64,000 nucleotides of DNA. Origin: Hungatella sp. UBA4396. GTDB taxonomy: Bacteria; Bacillota; Clostridia; Lachnospirales; Lachnospiraceae. The DNA is taken from the NCBI GenBank assembly GCA_002389905.1, contig DGRE01000022.1, positions 1 through 64,000 on the forward strand, in the 5' to 3' direction. Positions 1-8,259 of the stretch are shown here, one piece after another. The position numbers were made by a program, and so were the translations under genes. Numbering within the stretch: the stretch's first letter is position 1; every line of letters begins with the position of its first letter. Below the pieces are notes generated by a model, which was given only the letters and a program-made list of their open reading frames with translations, was not told the DNA's origin and searched no databases.

Positions 1-198
1 AAAGAAACCGACGCAGCCACCATTGCCACTATCATCGAGCGCTACAAGTCCCAGGACACCTGGAAGGGAGACACTGTGTTTGAGAAAGAGAGCTTTGAGC
101 TTCTGGAAAATATTCTGGAGGAATCAGGCCAGTTAAAGGAGAGGGTTCCCTATGAGGACCTGGTAGTAACCACTTATGCCGAAAAAGCAGCTAAGTAA
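1..198 (+). CDS. C-terminal end of an ABC transporter substrate-binding protein (partial)
   Basis: The reading frame is open from base 1 to a TAA at 196-198, giving the last 65 residues of a protein whose start lies outside the window. The tail (TIIERYKSQDTWK, then FELLENILEESGQLKE and a closing VTTYAEKA) resembles the end of NitT/TauT/SsuA-type periplasmic binding proteins, where such a helix pair closes the second lobe. These are lipoproteins that deliver nitrate, sulfonates, thiamine precursors or similar solutes to a permease; the ligand cannot be read from the tail. A hairpin follows the stop, so the gene probably ends its operon. Confidence 0.6.
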   Translation, partial: KETDAATIATIIERYKSQDTWKGDTVFEKESFELLENILEESGQLKERVPYEDLVVTTYAEKAAK

Positions 199-237
199 AT
201 TATATCTTTTTTAATCCTCCCATCAGTGGTATAATGA

Positions 238-278
238 AAATTGCAGGGCCGCCTTTGCTGCGGTCCTGTAATTTTATA
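238..278 (+). terminator. Terminator after the substrate-binding protein gene
   Basis: A 9-10 bp stem pairs 243-252 with 260-269 around a 7-base loop, preceded by AATGAAAA and followed by AATTTTAT. It sits 45 bases after the stop of the partial gene and just upstream of the dehydrogenase ribosome site. Confidence 0.6.
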
Positions 279-297
279 TCTGATTGGAGTGACGCTT

Positions 298-1245
298 ATG
301 AATATCGTACTTTTAGAATCCCTGGGAATTCCGGACAGCCTTTTAAATGAATGTGCAAAACCTTTGATTGAAGCCGGGCATAGCTTCACCGCCTATCCAA
401 AAAGCACAGACCCTAAGGTCCAGATAGAGCAGACCGCTGAGGCAGATGTGATCATGCTTGCCAACATGCCTTTGTCAGGACAGGTTATTTCCGCCTGTGA
501 ACATTTAAAATTTATTGATATTGCTTTTACAGGAGTGGATCATGTGGATTTAGAGGCAGCAAAAGCAAAAGGAATCAAGGTCAGCAATGCCGCCGGATAT
601 TCCACTGAGGCTGTGGCTGAACTGACTCTCTGCATGATGCTTTCTCTCCTTCGTAACGTTCCCCAGGTGGAGGCCCGGTGCAGGGAAGGAAAGACAAAGG
701 ACGGTCTTGTAGGCTGTGAACTTATGGGAAAGACAGTAGGCATCATCGGTGCCGGAACCATCGGCACGAAAGTTGGACAGCTTTGTGACGCCTTCGGCTG
801 CAAGGTCTTAGGGTACAAGCGCGGTCTGACGGGAAATGAGCCTTCTTTTATGGAGTTTGTCACCCTTGATGAGCTGCTGTCACGTTCCCATATCGTCAGC
901 CTTCACTGCCCTTTAACGGAAGATACCCGCCATTTAATTAATAAAGATACTATTGCAAAGATGAAAAAGGGAGCTTACCTCATCAATGCTGCCAGAGGGC
1001 CTGTTGTGGATTCCCAGGCTTTGGCAAATGCCTTAAATGAGGAGTATTTATCCGGCGCAGGAATTGACGTGTTTGAGACAGAACCGCCTCTTGACCCGTC
1101 CCATCCCCTGCTTCACAGCAAAAACACCCTGGTCACTCCTCACGTTGCCTTTGCATCTGCCGAGTCCATGGAGACCCGTGCGAGAATCGTATTTGACAAT
1201 ATTTCAAAATGGCTGGAGGGCCGCCAGGCAAATGTGATCCTTTAA
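298..1245 (+). CDS. D-isomer-specific 2-hydroxyacid dehydrogenase
   Basis: NAD-dependent cytosolic oxidoreductase of 315 residues that interconverts a 2-hydroxy acid and a 2-keto acid. The Rossmann nucleotide site is GAGTIG at residues 151-156. The family catalytic set is visible: Arg233 in NAARGP, Glu262 in VFETEPP and His282 in TPHVAF. The start is the ATG at 298, preceded by GGAG at 286-289; an in-frame TTG at 241 would add 19 residues encoded by the upstream terminator hairpin and has no ribosome site. The substrate (lactate, glycerate, phosphoglycerate or branched 2-keto acid) cannot be decided. It lacks the ACT domain of long SerA proteins. It is flanked by terminators on both sides and is probably monocistronic. 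Confidence 0.85.
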   Translation: MNIVLLESLGIPDSLLNECAKPLIEAGHSFTAYPKSTDPKVQIEQTAEADVIMLANMPLSGQVISACEHLKFIDIAFTGVDHVDLEAAKAKGIKVSNAAGYSTEAVAELTLCMMLSLLRNVPQVEARCREGKTKDGLVGCELMGKTVGIIGAGTIGTKVGQLCDAFGCKVLGYKRGLTGNEPSFMEFVTLDELLSRSHIVSLHCPLTEDTRHLINKDTIAKMKKGAYLINAARGPVVDSQALANALNEEYLSGAGIDVFETEPPLDPSHPLLHSKNTLVTPHVAFASAESMETRARIVFDNISKWLEGRQANVIL

Positions 1246-1321
1246 TCCTCTAATCCTCTGATTTCCCAAAAGAGCCTTGACCCAATTTCAAATATGTTGT
1301 AGACTAATGGATGGTCTAACC

Positions 1322-1362
1322 GAACAGTACCAACGCCTCCGGGCGTGTGGTACTGTTCTTTA
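1322..1362 (+). terminator. Terminator after the dehydrogenase
   Basis: GAACAGTACC at 1322-1331 pairs with GGTACTGTTC at 1349-1358, with further pairing of ACGCC/GGCGT inside, followed by TTTATC. Confidence 0.8.
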
Positions 1363-1388
1363 TCTAAAGAAAGATTGAGGTACAAATA

Positions 1389-3119
1389 ATGAAATTGATT
1401 TTAAGCTACACGTGGAGATATAAAAAATATCTTATTCTCAGCCTTTTGGGAGTTGGCGGATTTGTTTTAATTCAGATGGGCGTTCCCACCATGCTTAAAT
1501 ACATCATCAATGAGGCCCTTTTAGGGGACAAGCCGGACCTGCTTTGGAAGATCGCACTGCTCATGCTGGTAATCGTCATTGTGGGCCTGGGCGGGGAACT
1601 CTGCATGGCCTATGCCAATACCCGGATTGCCACCAATGTTATACGGGACATCCGCAACGACATGTTTGTTAAGACACAAAAATTCTCTCACGCAGAATTT
1701 GACCAGTTCAGCGTGTCATCTCTTATTACAAGCACCACCAGCGACGCCTACCAGATCATGATTTTTGTCCAGTCTATGCTGCGCAGTGCCATTATCACCC
1801 CTGTTATGACTGTCAGCGGCTTTATCTTAATACTAAACAACAACCCGCAGATGTTCTGGATCATACTGATAGCCCTTCCCCTGCTGGGCGGCGGCGTTTA
1901 CTTAATCAGCCACACTTCACGCCCTTATTCCGAGGCTCAGCAAAAGGCCCTGGATAAAATCAACTTAAACCTGCGGGAAAGCTTATCAGGACTCCGGGTC
2001 ATCCGGGCCTTTGGCAATGAACATTTTCAGGCCGAACGTTTTGATGAGGTAAACCAGGAATACTGCGGGGTTTCAAAGAAAGTATTCCGGATCGTGTCCT
2101 TTGCACAGCCAGGATTTTATCTGATCTTTAACGCCATGATCGTCTTGATCCTCTGGGTTGGCAGCCAGGCCATCGGGCGGGGTACTTTGGACGTAGGAAC
2201 CTTAAACGCTTCCATCGATTACGTGTTCCACATCCTGTTTTCCTTCCTGATGCTGGCCGTACTATTTATCATGTATCCTCGTGCCTCTGTATCAGCCCAG
2301 CGAATCAGCCGGGTTTTAGAAAGCACTCCTGCCATTTCGGAAAACCTGGAGCATGGCGTAACTGAAACCAGCGAAAAAGGAACGATCCGGTTTGAAGATG
2401 TGGCTTTTGCCTATGCAGGATCAGACGAGCCTGTACTTAAAAATGTCAGCTTTACCGCAGAGACAGGACAGACCGTGGCATTTATCGGCAGCACTGGAAG
2501 CGGGAAATCCACTTTGATCCAGTTAATTCCCCGCATGTATGATGTGTCAAAGGGAAAAATACTTGTGGACGGTGTGGATGTGCGGGACTACAATATCCAC
2601 ACTCTGCGTCAGAAAATCGGATTTATTCCACAAAAAGCCCAGCTTTTTACCGGAAGCATCGCACAGAACTTAAGGCTTGGCAGGCCTGATGCCAGCCAGG
2701 AGGATTTAGAAAAGGCGGCTGAAATTGCCCAGGCCAGTGATTTTATATCACAGAAGGAAAGCGGCTATGAGGAAATGCTGAGTGAAGGCGGAAGCAATCT
2801 CTCCGGAGGCCAGCGCCAGCGTCTTGCCATTGCCAGGGCCATTGTAAAGAATCCGGAAATCTACATTTTTGATGATTCCTTTTCTGCCCTGGATTATATG
2901 ACGGACTTACAGCTTCGCACCCGCCTGCGTCAGGAAATCACTGATGCAACCATCCTGATCGTTGCCCAGCGGATCGGAACCATTCGCCATGCCGATAAAA
3001 TCATCGTGCTGAACGAGGGTGAGGTGGTAGCGGAAGGCCGCCACGAAGAGCTGCTTCGCAGCTGCGGCATTTACCGGGATATCGCCGTTTCACAGCTTTC
3101 TGAGGAGGAATTGGGATGA
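1389..3119 (+). CDS. ABC exporter half-transporter, degenerate-site subunit
   Basis: A 576-residue fusion of a six-helix membrane domain (about 15-300) and a nucleotide-binding domain (about 332-570). The Walker A is GSTGSGKST at 367-375 and the signature LSGGQ at 471-475 is canonical. The catalytic glutamate after Walker B is replaced by Asp (FDDSFSALD, Asp496), and the H-loop histidine is Gln527 (VAQR). Such changes mark the degenerate ATP site of heterodimeric exporters like LmrCD, BmrCD and TM287/288. The stop overlaps the start of the next gene (ATGA), so the two subunits are made together. It probably exports drugs, lipids or peptides; the substrate is unknown. The gene starts at an ATG 7 bases after GAGG. 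Confidence 0.9.
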   Translation: MKLILSYTWRYKKYLILSLLGVGGFVLIQMGVPTMLKYIINEALLGDKPDLLWKIALLMLVIVIVGLGGELCMAYANTRIATNVIRDIRNDMFVKTQKFSHAEFDQFSVSSLITSTTSDAYQIMIFVQSMLRSAIITPVMTVSGFILILNNNPQMFWIILIALPLLGGGVYLISHTSRPYSEAQQKALDKINLNLRESLSGLRVIRAFGNEHFQAERFDEVNQEYCGVSKKVFRIVSFAQPGFYLIFNAMIVLILWVGSQAIGRGTLDVGTLNASIDYVFHILFSFLMLAVLFIMYPRASVSAQRISRVLESTPAISENLEHGVTETSEKGTIRFEDVAFAYAGSDEPVLKNVSFTAETGQTVAFIGSTGSGKSTLIQLIPRMYDVSKGKILVDGVDVRDYNIHTLRQKIGFIPQKAQLFTGSIAQNLRLGRPDASQEDLEKAAEIAQASDFISQKESGYEEMLSEGGSNLSGGQRQRLAIARAIVKNPEIYIFDDSFSALDYMTDLQLRTRLRQEITDATILIVAQRIGTIRHADKIIVLNEGEVVAEGRHEELLRSCGIYRDIAVSQLSEEELG

Positions 3120-4900
3120 ACAAAACACAACTGAAAAAAATAGGCCGTCTCATACAGGTCTGTATGAGTGCCAACAAATACCTGTTTATTTTGCCTGTTG
3201 TATTTACGGCAGCAGGCAGTATTCTCGGCGCTCTCAACCCGTTTCTCATCGGACTTGCCATTACGGAGCTGAGCCGCAACATCAAGGACATGGCAAACGG
3301 AGTATCTGGTGCGGCAGTGAATTATTCTTACATTTTACTCATTGCCGCCGGTCTGACCATATCGGCCCTTGTGCGGCAGACCCTGACCTATCTGGCCAGC
3401 TATTTACTGGCAGGAGGCGTCCAAAACAGCTTTAAGGGCCTTCGTACCCGCATCAGCCAGAAGATGAACCGTCTCCCGGTGTCCTATTTTGACAGCCACC
3501 AGCAGGGTGCGGTGCTGAATACAGTGACCAATGACGTGGACACTGTTTCCAATGCGGTGCAGCAAAGTCTTTTAAACATGGTATATTCCATTACCAGCAT
3601 CATATCCACCTTTGCCATGATGCTTTACATTTCCCTTCCATTAGGGTTATTGTCCATGGTGATGATTCCGACCGCACTTTTCATCTCCCGTTATATGATG
3701 AAGCGCTCCCAGAGTGAATTCTTGAATATGCAGAACACCCTGGCTGAGTTAAACGGGTATATTCAGGAACGGTATACAGGCTTTTCTGTGGTCAAGCTTT
3801 ACAATTCGGAACAGGATACCATCAAGCAGTTCCAGGAAATCAACGGGCGGATGAACAAGGCCGGATTCCGGGCCAACTTCACCTCCTCCCTGATCGCTCC
3901 CATTATGGAGCTGCTGATCAACCTGACCTATGTGATCATGGTGCTGCTGACTGGATATGCGGTGCTGCTCTCGGGCATGGCTTTAGGCAGTATGCAGGCC
4001 TTTGTACAGTACATCTGGATCGTTTATGAGCCCATGGGGCAGCTAACCCAGCTTGCACCGGCCGTTCAAAGCGCCACAGCTTCCATGGAACGGATTGTCA
4101 CCTTCCTGGAGGAGCCTGAAGAGAGCCAGGAACGGCGACGGATCGAAGCTCTTGACACAGACCGGTACAGCGGACTGGTGGAATTCTCCAACGCCCGTTT
4201 TTCCTATACTAAGAACAAGCCTCTCATCAAGGATTTTTCCCTCACAACAAAGCCGGGGGAGAAAATTGCCATTGTGGGAGCTACCGGAGCCGGAAAGACC
4301 ACCATCATCAATCTGCTGATGCGGTTTTACGATGTGGATGGCGGAGATATCCGCATAGACGGGGACAGCATTTACGACATGAGCCGAAACGCCGAACGTT
4401 CCCTGTTTGGCATGGTGCTTCAGGATGCCTGGCTTTACCACGCTACCATTGCGGAAAATATCCGCTTCGGAAGGCTCGATGCCACTGACGAGGAAGTCAT
4501 GCAGGCGGCCAAGGACGCCAATGTCCACCATTTCATTCAGACCATGCCCGGCGGGTATCACATGATGATCAATGAGGAGGGAAGCAATGTTTCCCTGGGA
4601 CAAAAGCAGCTTCTGACCATTGCCAGGGCTCTCCTTGCCAATCCCCGCATTCTGATTCTGGATGAGGCCACCAGCAGCGTGGACACCCGTCTGGAAATGC
4701 TGATACAGGCAGCCATGAGACGGGCCATGAAGGGCAGGACCAGCTTCGTCATCGCACACCGCCTTTCCACCATCAAGGATGCGGACCAGATTCTGGTCAT
4801 GAATAACGGCGACATTGTGGAACAGGGTACCCACCAGGAGCTTCTGGAGTTAAAGGGAACCTATGAAAAATTGTATAACAGCCAGTTTGCCGAAGGCTGA
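3116..4900 (+). CDS. ABC exporter half-transporter, catalytic subunit
   Basis: The 594-residue partner of the preceding gene, with a membrane domain (about 20-320) and an ATPase domain (about 354-590). Walker A is GATGAGKTT at 388-396. Walker B is followed by the catalytic Glu517 (LILDEATSSVD), and the H-loop His548 is present. Its own signature motif is changed to VSLGQ (492-496). In a heterodimer this signature faces the first subunit's Walker A, so all the degenerate residues fall in one site and the other site is complete. It starts inside the previous gene's stop codon and ends at a terminator shared with the convergent MATE gene. Confidence 0.9.
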   Translation: MNKTQLKKIGRLIQVCMSANKYLFILPVVFTAAGSILGALNPFLIGLAITELSRNIKDMANGVSGAAVNYSYILLIAAGLTISALVRQTLTYLASYLLAGGVQNSFKGLRTRISQKMNRLPVSYFDSHQQGAVLNTVTNDVDTVSNAVQQSLLNMVYSITSIISTFAMMLYISLPLGLLSMVMIPTALFISRYMMKRSQSEFLNMQNTLAELNGYIQERYTGFSVVKLYNSEQDTIKQFQEINGRMNKAGFRANFTSSLIAPIMELLINLTYVIMVLLTGYAVLLSGMALGSMQAFVQYIWIVYEPMGQLTQLAPAVQSATASMERIVTFLEEPEESQERRRIEALDTDRYSGLVEFSNARFSYTKNKPLIKDFSLTTKPGEKIAIVGATGAGKTTIINLLMRFYDVDGGDIRIDGDSIYDMSRNAERSLFGMVLQDAWLYHATIAENIRFGRLDATDEEVMQAAKDANVHHFIQTMPGGYHMMINEEGSNVSLGQKQLLTIARALLANPRILILDEATSSVDTRLEMLIQAAMRRAMKGRTSFVIAHRLSTIKDADQILVMNNGDIVEQGTHQELLELKGTYEKLYNSQFAEG

Positions 4901-4904
4901 TATG

Positions 4905-4946
4905 AAAAAACACCGGATGATCCGTAAAACGATCTCCGGTGCTTTT
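4905..4946. terminator. Bidirectional terminator between the ABC exporter and MATE genes
   Basis: CACCGGA plus GATC (4911-4922, one bulged base) pairs with GATC plus TCCGGTG (4931-4941). It has an A-run before and a T-run after, so it works for both converging genes. Confidence 0.75.
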
Positions 4947-4954
4947 ATTTGCTC

Positions 4955-6334
4955 TTATTCTGTTACAATGTTTTCCATCCACACCCCTTTTTTCAGGAGC
5001 ACATAGCCTATGACACACTTGATCAGCTCCGCCGACTGGCAGATGAAGTAAACGGCGATGGTGGGAATTCCAACGGCCCTGTTTAAAAAATATGCCGCAG
5101 GGATGCTGATAATCCAGACGAACACGCTGTCAAATAAAAAGGTGATTACCGTTTTTCCTCCTGAACGGAGGGTAAAGTAGCTTGCATGGGTGAAGGCATT
5201 CAAAGGCATGCAGATTGCAGAAACCAGTATAAAACCGCTGGCCAGATCCTTTACCTCCTGGCTGGTCTTATAAATAGAAGGGAATAAAGGAGCGATGACC
5301 GCCATAACCGCTCCGATTACAAAACAGCTGGCCACGGAAAAGAAAATCAGCTTTGCTGCGCTGTCCTTTGCCTCTTCCATCTTTCCTGCCCCTAAAAGCT
5401 GCCCCACCACCACTGCTACAGAGCTTCCCAGGGACATAAATACAATGTTAAATATGTTGGAAACCGTACTGGAAATGTTCAGCCCGGCAATGACTTCAAG
5501 GCCCCTTATGGAATAGCACTGCATAATGACCGCCATTCCTCCGGCCCATAATGCTTCATTGATCATGAGGGGGGCTCCTGTCCGGACGATCTGTTTCACC
5601 AGCTTCATTGGAATGAGAAGACTTTTATATGCTCCCTTTACAAAGGGACTTTCACCGGCATGGGCATGGACCCAGAATGTGATGATGCCGCATTCCACAA
5701 ACTTGGCAATCACAGTGGCAACAGCCGCTCCCTGAACTCCCAATACAGGTGCACCGAACTTTCCAAAAATCAGAATATAATTCAATATTCCGTTGGCAAA
5801 TACGGCTACACTTGAGGCTACCATGGGAATTACGGTTTTTCCCATCTCCCGCAGGGTATTGGCATAGGCCTGGGAAATTGCGAAAGGCACCAGCCCCGCC
5901 ATCATAATCACCAAATACTGTCTTCCAAAGTGCAGGGTGTCCTCAATGCTCCCTCCTGTTTTCCCGTCATGGAGATATAAGGAAATCAGCCCTGTCTGAA
6001 AGCTGTACAAAATAAAAATTCCAATGAGGGACATGAGAATGCAGAAAATGATCTTGAACCGAAAGGCATTTTTCATCCCTTCATAATCTCCATTGCCGTA
6101 AAACTGGGTTCCAAATATGCTCGCCCCTGAAACGATTCCAAAAATGCAGAGATTGTATACAAAAATCAGCTGATTGACAATGGCAACCCCTGACATCTGC
6201 TCTGTTCCCACCTGACCCACCATAATATTATCCAGAAGATTGACAAAATTCGTGATTCCGCTCTGTATCATGACAGGAACCGCCAGCATCAATACCATTT
6301 TGTAAAAATTTCTGTCTCCAATATATCTTTTCAT
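4955..6334 (-). CDS. MATE family multidrug exporter
   Basis: A 459-residue inner-membrane protein with about 12 hydrophobic segments in two repeated halves, the usual MATE length. The start (MKRYIGDRNFYKMVLMLAVP), VNLLDNIMVGQVG at about 31-43 and the later GAPLMINEALWAGGMAVIMQ are typical of the DinF/NorM-like clostridial branch. Such proteins expel cationic drugs or metabolites using a Na+ or H+ gradient. GGAGGG lies 6 bases before the ATG. A -10 TATAAT is visible at 6380-6385 on this strand but its -35 is poor. It is a single gene, convergent with the ABC exporter and divergent from putP. Confidence 0.9.
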   Translation of the reverse strand: MKRYIGDRNFYKMVLMLAVPVMIQSGITNFVNLLDNIMVGQVGTEQMSGVAIVNQLIFVYNLCIFGIVSGASIFGTQFYGNGDYEGMKNAFRFKIIFCILMSLIGIFILYSFQTGLISLYLHDGKTGGSIEDTLHFGRQYLVIMMAGLVPFAISQAYANTLREMGKTVIPMVASSVAVFANGILNYILIFGKFGAPVLGVQGAAVATVIAKFVECGIITFWVHAHAGESPFVKGAYKSLLIPMKLVKQIVRTGAPLMINEALWAGGMAVIMQCYSIRGLEVIAGLNISSTVSNIFNIVFMSLGSSVAVVVGQLLGAGKMEEAKDSAAKLIFFSVASCFVIGAVMAVIAPLFPSIYKTSQEVKDLASGFILVSAICMPLNAFTHASYFTLRSGGKTVITFLFDSVFVWIISIPAAYFLNRAVGIPTIAVYFICQSAELIKCVIGYVLLKKGVWMENIVTE

Positions 6335-6483
6335 AATCCCTCCGCTTTTTTACTGCCTTCCGGCATGATACTCCGGCAAATTATATCACAGTTTCTCCTA
6401 TCTTTGTATAGAAACCGGGAATAATTTTTTTTATTTTCTTCCAAGATCATCCAATATATGCGCTCCACTTCCTCATATTTGGC

Positions 6484-6512
6484 TTGCTATTTTAACAATT
6501 TCCAGTTATAGT
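6484..6512 (+). promoter_or_regulatory. Promoter of the PutP-like symporter
   Basis: -35 TTGCTA at 6484-6489, 17 bases, then -10 TATAGT at 6507-6512. The rest of the 240-base MATE/putP gap is AT-rich with no further gene seen. Confidence 0.6.
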
Positions 6513-6574
6513 AAATACCATATTAAAAAAAGATGTCACTTTTAACATTCATACAAAGAGGGGAGAACGAAATT

Positions 6575-8134
6575 ATGAATTCAGATACCTTGCAAATTTT
6601 AATTGCGATGACCGCTTATATGGCTGTTGTTATTGGAATCGGAGTTGTATTTGCCCGGAGAGCCAATCAAAGCTCAGAGGATTATTTTCTGGGAGGACGC
6701 AGTCTGGGTCCGTGGGTAGCAGCAATGAGCGCTGAAGCCTCTGATATGTCAGGCTGGCTGCTGATGGGTCTTCCCGGCGTGGCTTACTGGTCCGGCCTTG
6801 CCGATGCTTCATGGACTGCCATAGGCCTTGCCGCAGGCACCTACTTAAACTGGCTCATTGTTTCCAAACGTCTGCGCCGCTACAGCGTAAAGGCAGGAAA
6901 CTCCATCACATTGCCGGAGTTTTTCTCCAACCGTTTCCAGGAGGAGAAAAAGGTGATCATGACCATATCGGCCTTTTTCATTCTGATATTTTTCACGGTT
7001 TATGCAGCAAGCTGCCTTGTGACCTGCGGAAAGCTGTTTTCCACCTTATTCGGCACTTCCTATATGTCCATGATGATTTTAGGAGCCGTATTCGTACTGA
7101 TTTACACCATTTTAGGCGGGTTTCTGGCTGAAAGCGCTTCTGACTTCATGCAGGCCATTGTTATGATCGTTGCTTTGACCGTAATTGTAATCACAGGCAT
7201 ATATGCCGCAGGCGGTCTGGAGTCGGTGGTGGAAAATGCCAAAGGCATTCCCGGCTTTTACCAGTTCTTCGGAATCTCCACTCCAAAGGTAGATGCAGGC
7301 GGAATACAAATCATTGAAAATGGAAGCCCGATGTTCGGAGACGCTGCAAATTACAGCGTGATCACCATACTTTCCTCCCTTGCATGGGGTCTTGGCTATT
7401 TTGGAATGCCTCAGGTCCTGCTGCGCTTTATGGCCATCCGGTCTGAGCATGAGCTTACGGATTCCCGGCGCATTGCCACCGTATGGGTTCTCATTTCCTT
7501 AACTGTTGCCGTGTTCATCGGAATCGTGGGCAGATCCCTGTATCCCACAAGCCTTTCCACTGCTTCAGAGGCTGAAAGTATATTTATTCTCCTCTCCACC
7601 AGCCTGCTTCCGCCCCTTCTGGCAGGATTTGTCATGGCCGGTATTCTGGCTGCCACCATCAGCTCCTCGGATTCCTATCTGCTGATTGCGGCCTCCGCTG
7701 TGTCAAAGAACATTTACCATGGTCTGTTTAAGAAAAATGCCGGAGACAAGGAAATCATGCGTGTTTCCCGTATCACCCTTCTGGTAGTTACAGCCATTGC
7801 CGTATTCATTGCAATGGATGAAAGCAGCGTCATATTTACCATCGTATCCTTTGCCTGGGCCGGCTTTGGTGCCACCTTCGGCCCGCTGATGCTGTTTTCC
7901 CTCTTCTGGAAGCGCGTCAACCATACCGGAGCTGTTGCCGGCATGGTGGGAGGCGGATTCATGGTGTTCATCTGGAAGCTTTTCGTCCGTCCTATGGGCG
8001 GCGCCTGGAACATCTACGAGCTCCTTCCCGCATTTCTCTTCTCCTGCGTTCTCATCGTGGCAGTGTCTCTTCTCACTCCGCCGCCTTCTGAGAAGCTTCA
8101 GGCAGAATTTGACGAGGTCAGTAAAAATATATAA
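6575..8134 (+). CDS. putP: Sodium/proline symporter
   Basis: A 519-residue sodium:solute symporter (SSS family) with about 13 membrane segments. The ASDMSGWLLMGLPG block places Asp57, Met58, Ser59 and Gly60 at the equivalents of the E. coli PutP Na+-site residues (Asp55-Gly58), and LAATISSSDSYLL aligns with the second sodium-site region. These matches favour proline over pantothenate or sugar as substrate, though that is inferred. The start is the ATG at 6575 behind GAGGGGAG; an in-frame upstream ATG at 6533 lacks a ribosome site. It has its own promoter and a strong terminator and is probably monocistronic, supplying proline as a nutrient or osmolyte. Confidence 0.88.
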   Translation: MNSDTLQILIAMTAYMAVVIGIGVVFARRANQSSEDYFLGGRSLGPWVAAMSAEASDMSGWLLMGLPGVAYWSGLADASWTAIGLAAGTYLNWLIVSKRLRRYSVKAGNSITLPEFFSNRFQEEKKVIMTISAFFILIFFTVYAASCLVTCGKLFSTLFGTSYMSMMILGAVFVLIYTILGGFLAESASDFMQAIVMIVALTVIVITGIYAAGGLESVVENAKGIPGFYQFFGISTPKVDAGGIQIIENGSPMFGDAANYSVITILSSLAWGLGYFGMPQVLLRFMAIRSEHELTDSRRIATVWVLISLTVAVFIGIVGRSLYPTSLSTASEAESIFILLSTSLLPPLLAGFVMAGILAATISSSDSYLLIAASAVSKNIYHGLFKKNAGDKEIMRVSRITLLVVTAIAVFIAMDESSVIFTIVSFAWAGFGATFGPLMLFSLFWKRVNHTGAVAGMVGGGFMVFIWKLFVRPMGGAWNIYELLPAFLFSCVLIVAVSLLTPPPSEKLQAEFDEVSKNI

Positions 8135-8140
8135 TAGCTG

Positions 8141-8173
8141 AATGGCTGCAGGCTTACCTGCAGCCATTTTTTG
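8141..8173 (+). terminator. Terminator after putP
   Basis: AATGGCTGCAGG (8141-8152) pairs perfectly with CCTGCAGCCATT (8157-8168) around a 4-base loop, followed by a T-run. Confidence 0.9.
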
Positions 8174-8190
8174 TTCTTTCTTCATGGCTC

Positions 8191-8216
8191 ATAATAGGGA
8201 CTCCGCTGCATATGAT
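8191..8216 (+). promoter_or_regulatory. Possible sporulation-type (SigE/SigK-like) promoter of the subtilase pair
   Basis: CATATGAT at 8209-8216 fits the CATAnnnT -10 of mother-cell sigma factors, and ATA at 8191-8193 lies 15 bases upstream as in SigE -35 elements. The implied transcript start is about 35 bases before the TTG start codon. No good SigA promoter is visible here. This is a motif match only. Confidence 0.3.
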
Positions 8217-8259
8217 AAAATAAATGCTCCGCTCATATCTGGACCTGGAGGATGAAATA

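Noticed and set aside
4043..4834. 263-codon minus-strand ORF inside the second ABC subunit
   Set aside because: It is the shadow of a clear ATPase domain on the plus strand, with no homology pattern or ribosome site.
7703..8185. 160-codon minus-strand ORF over the end of putP
   Set aside because: Composition is that of an antisense shadow (His/Lys/Gly-rich) and it covers the putP terminator.
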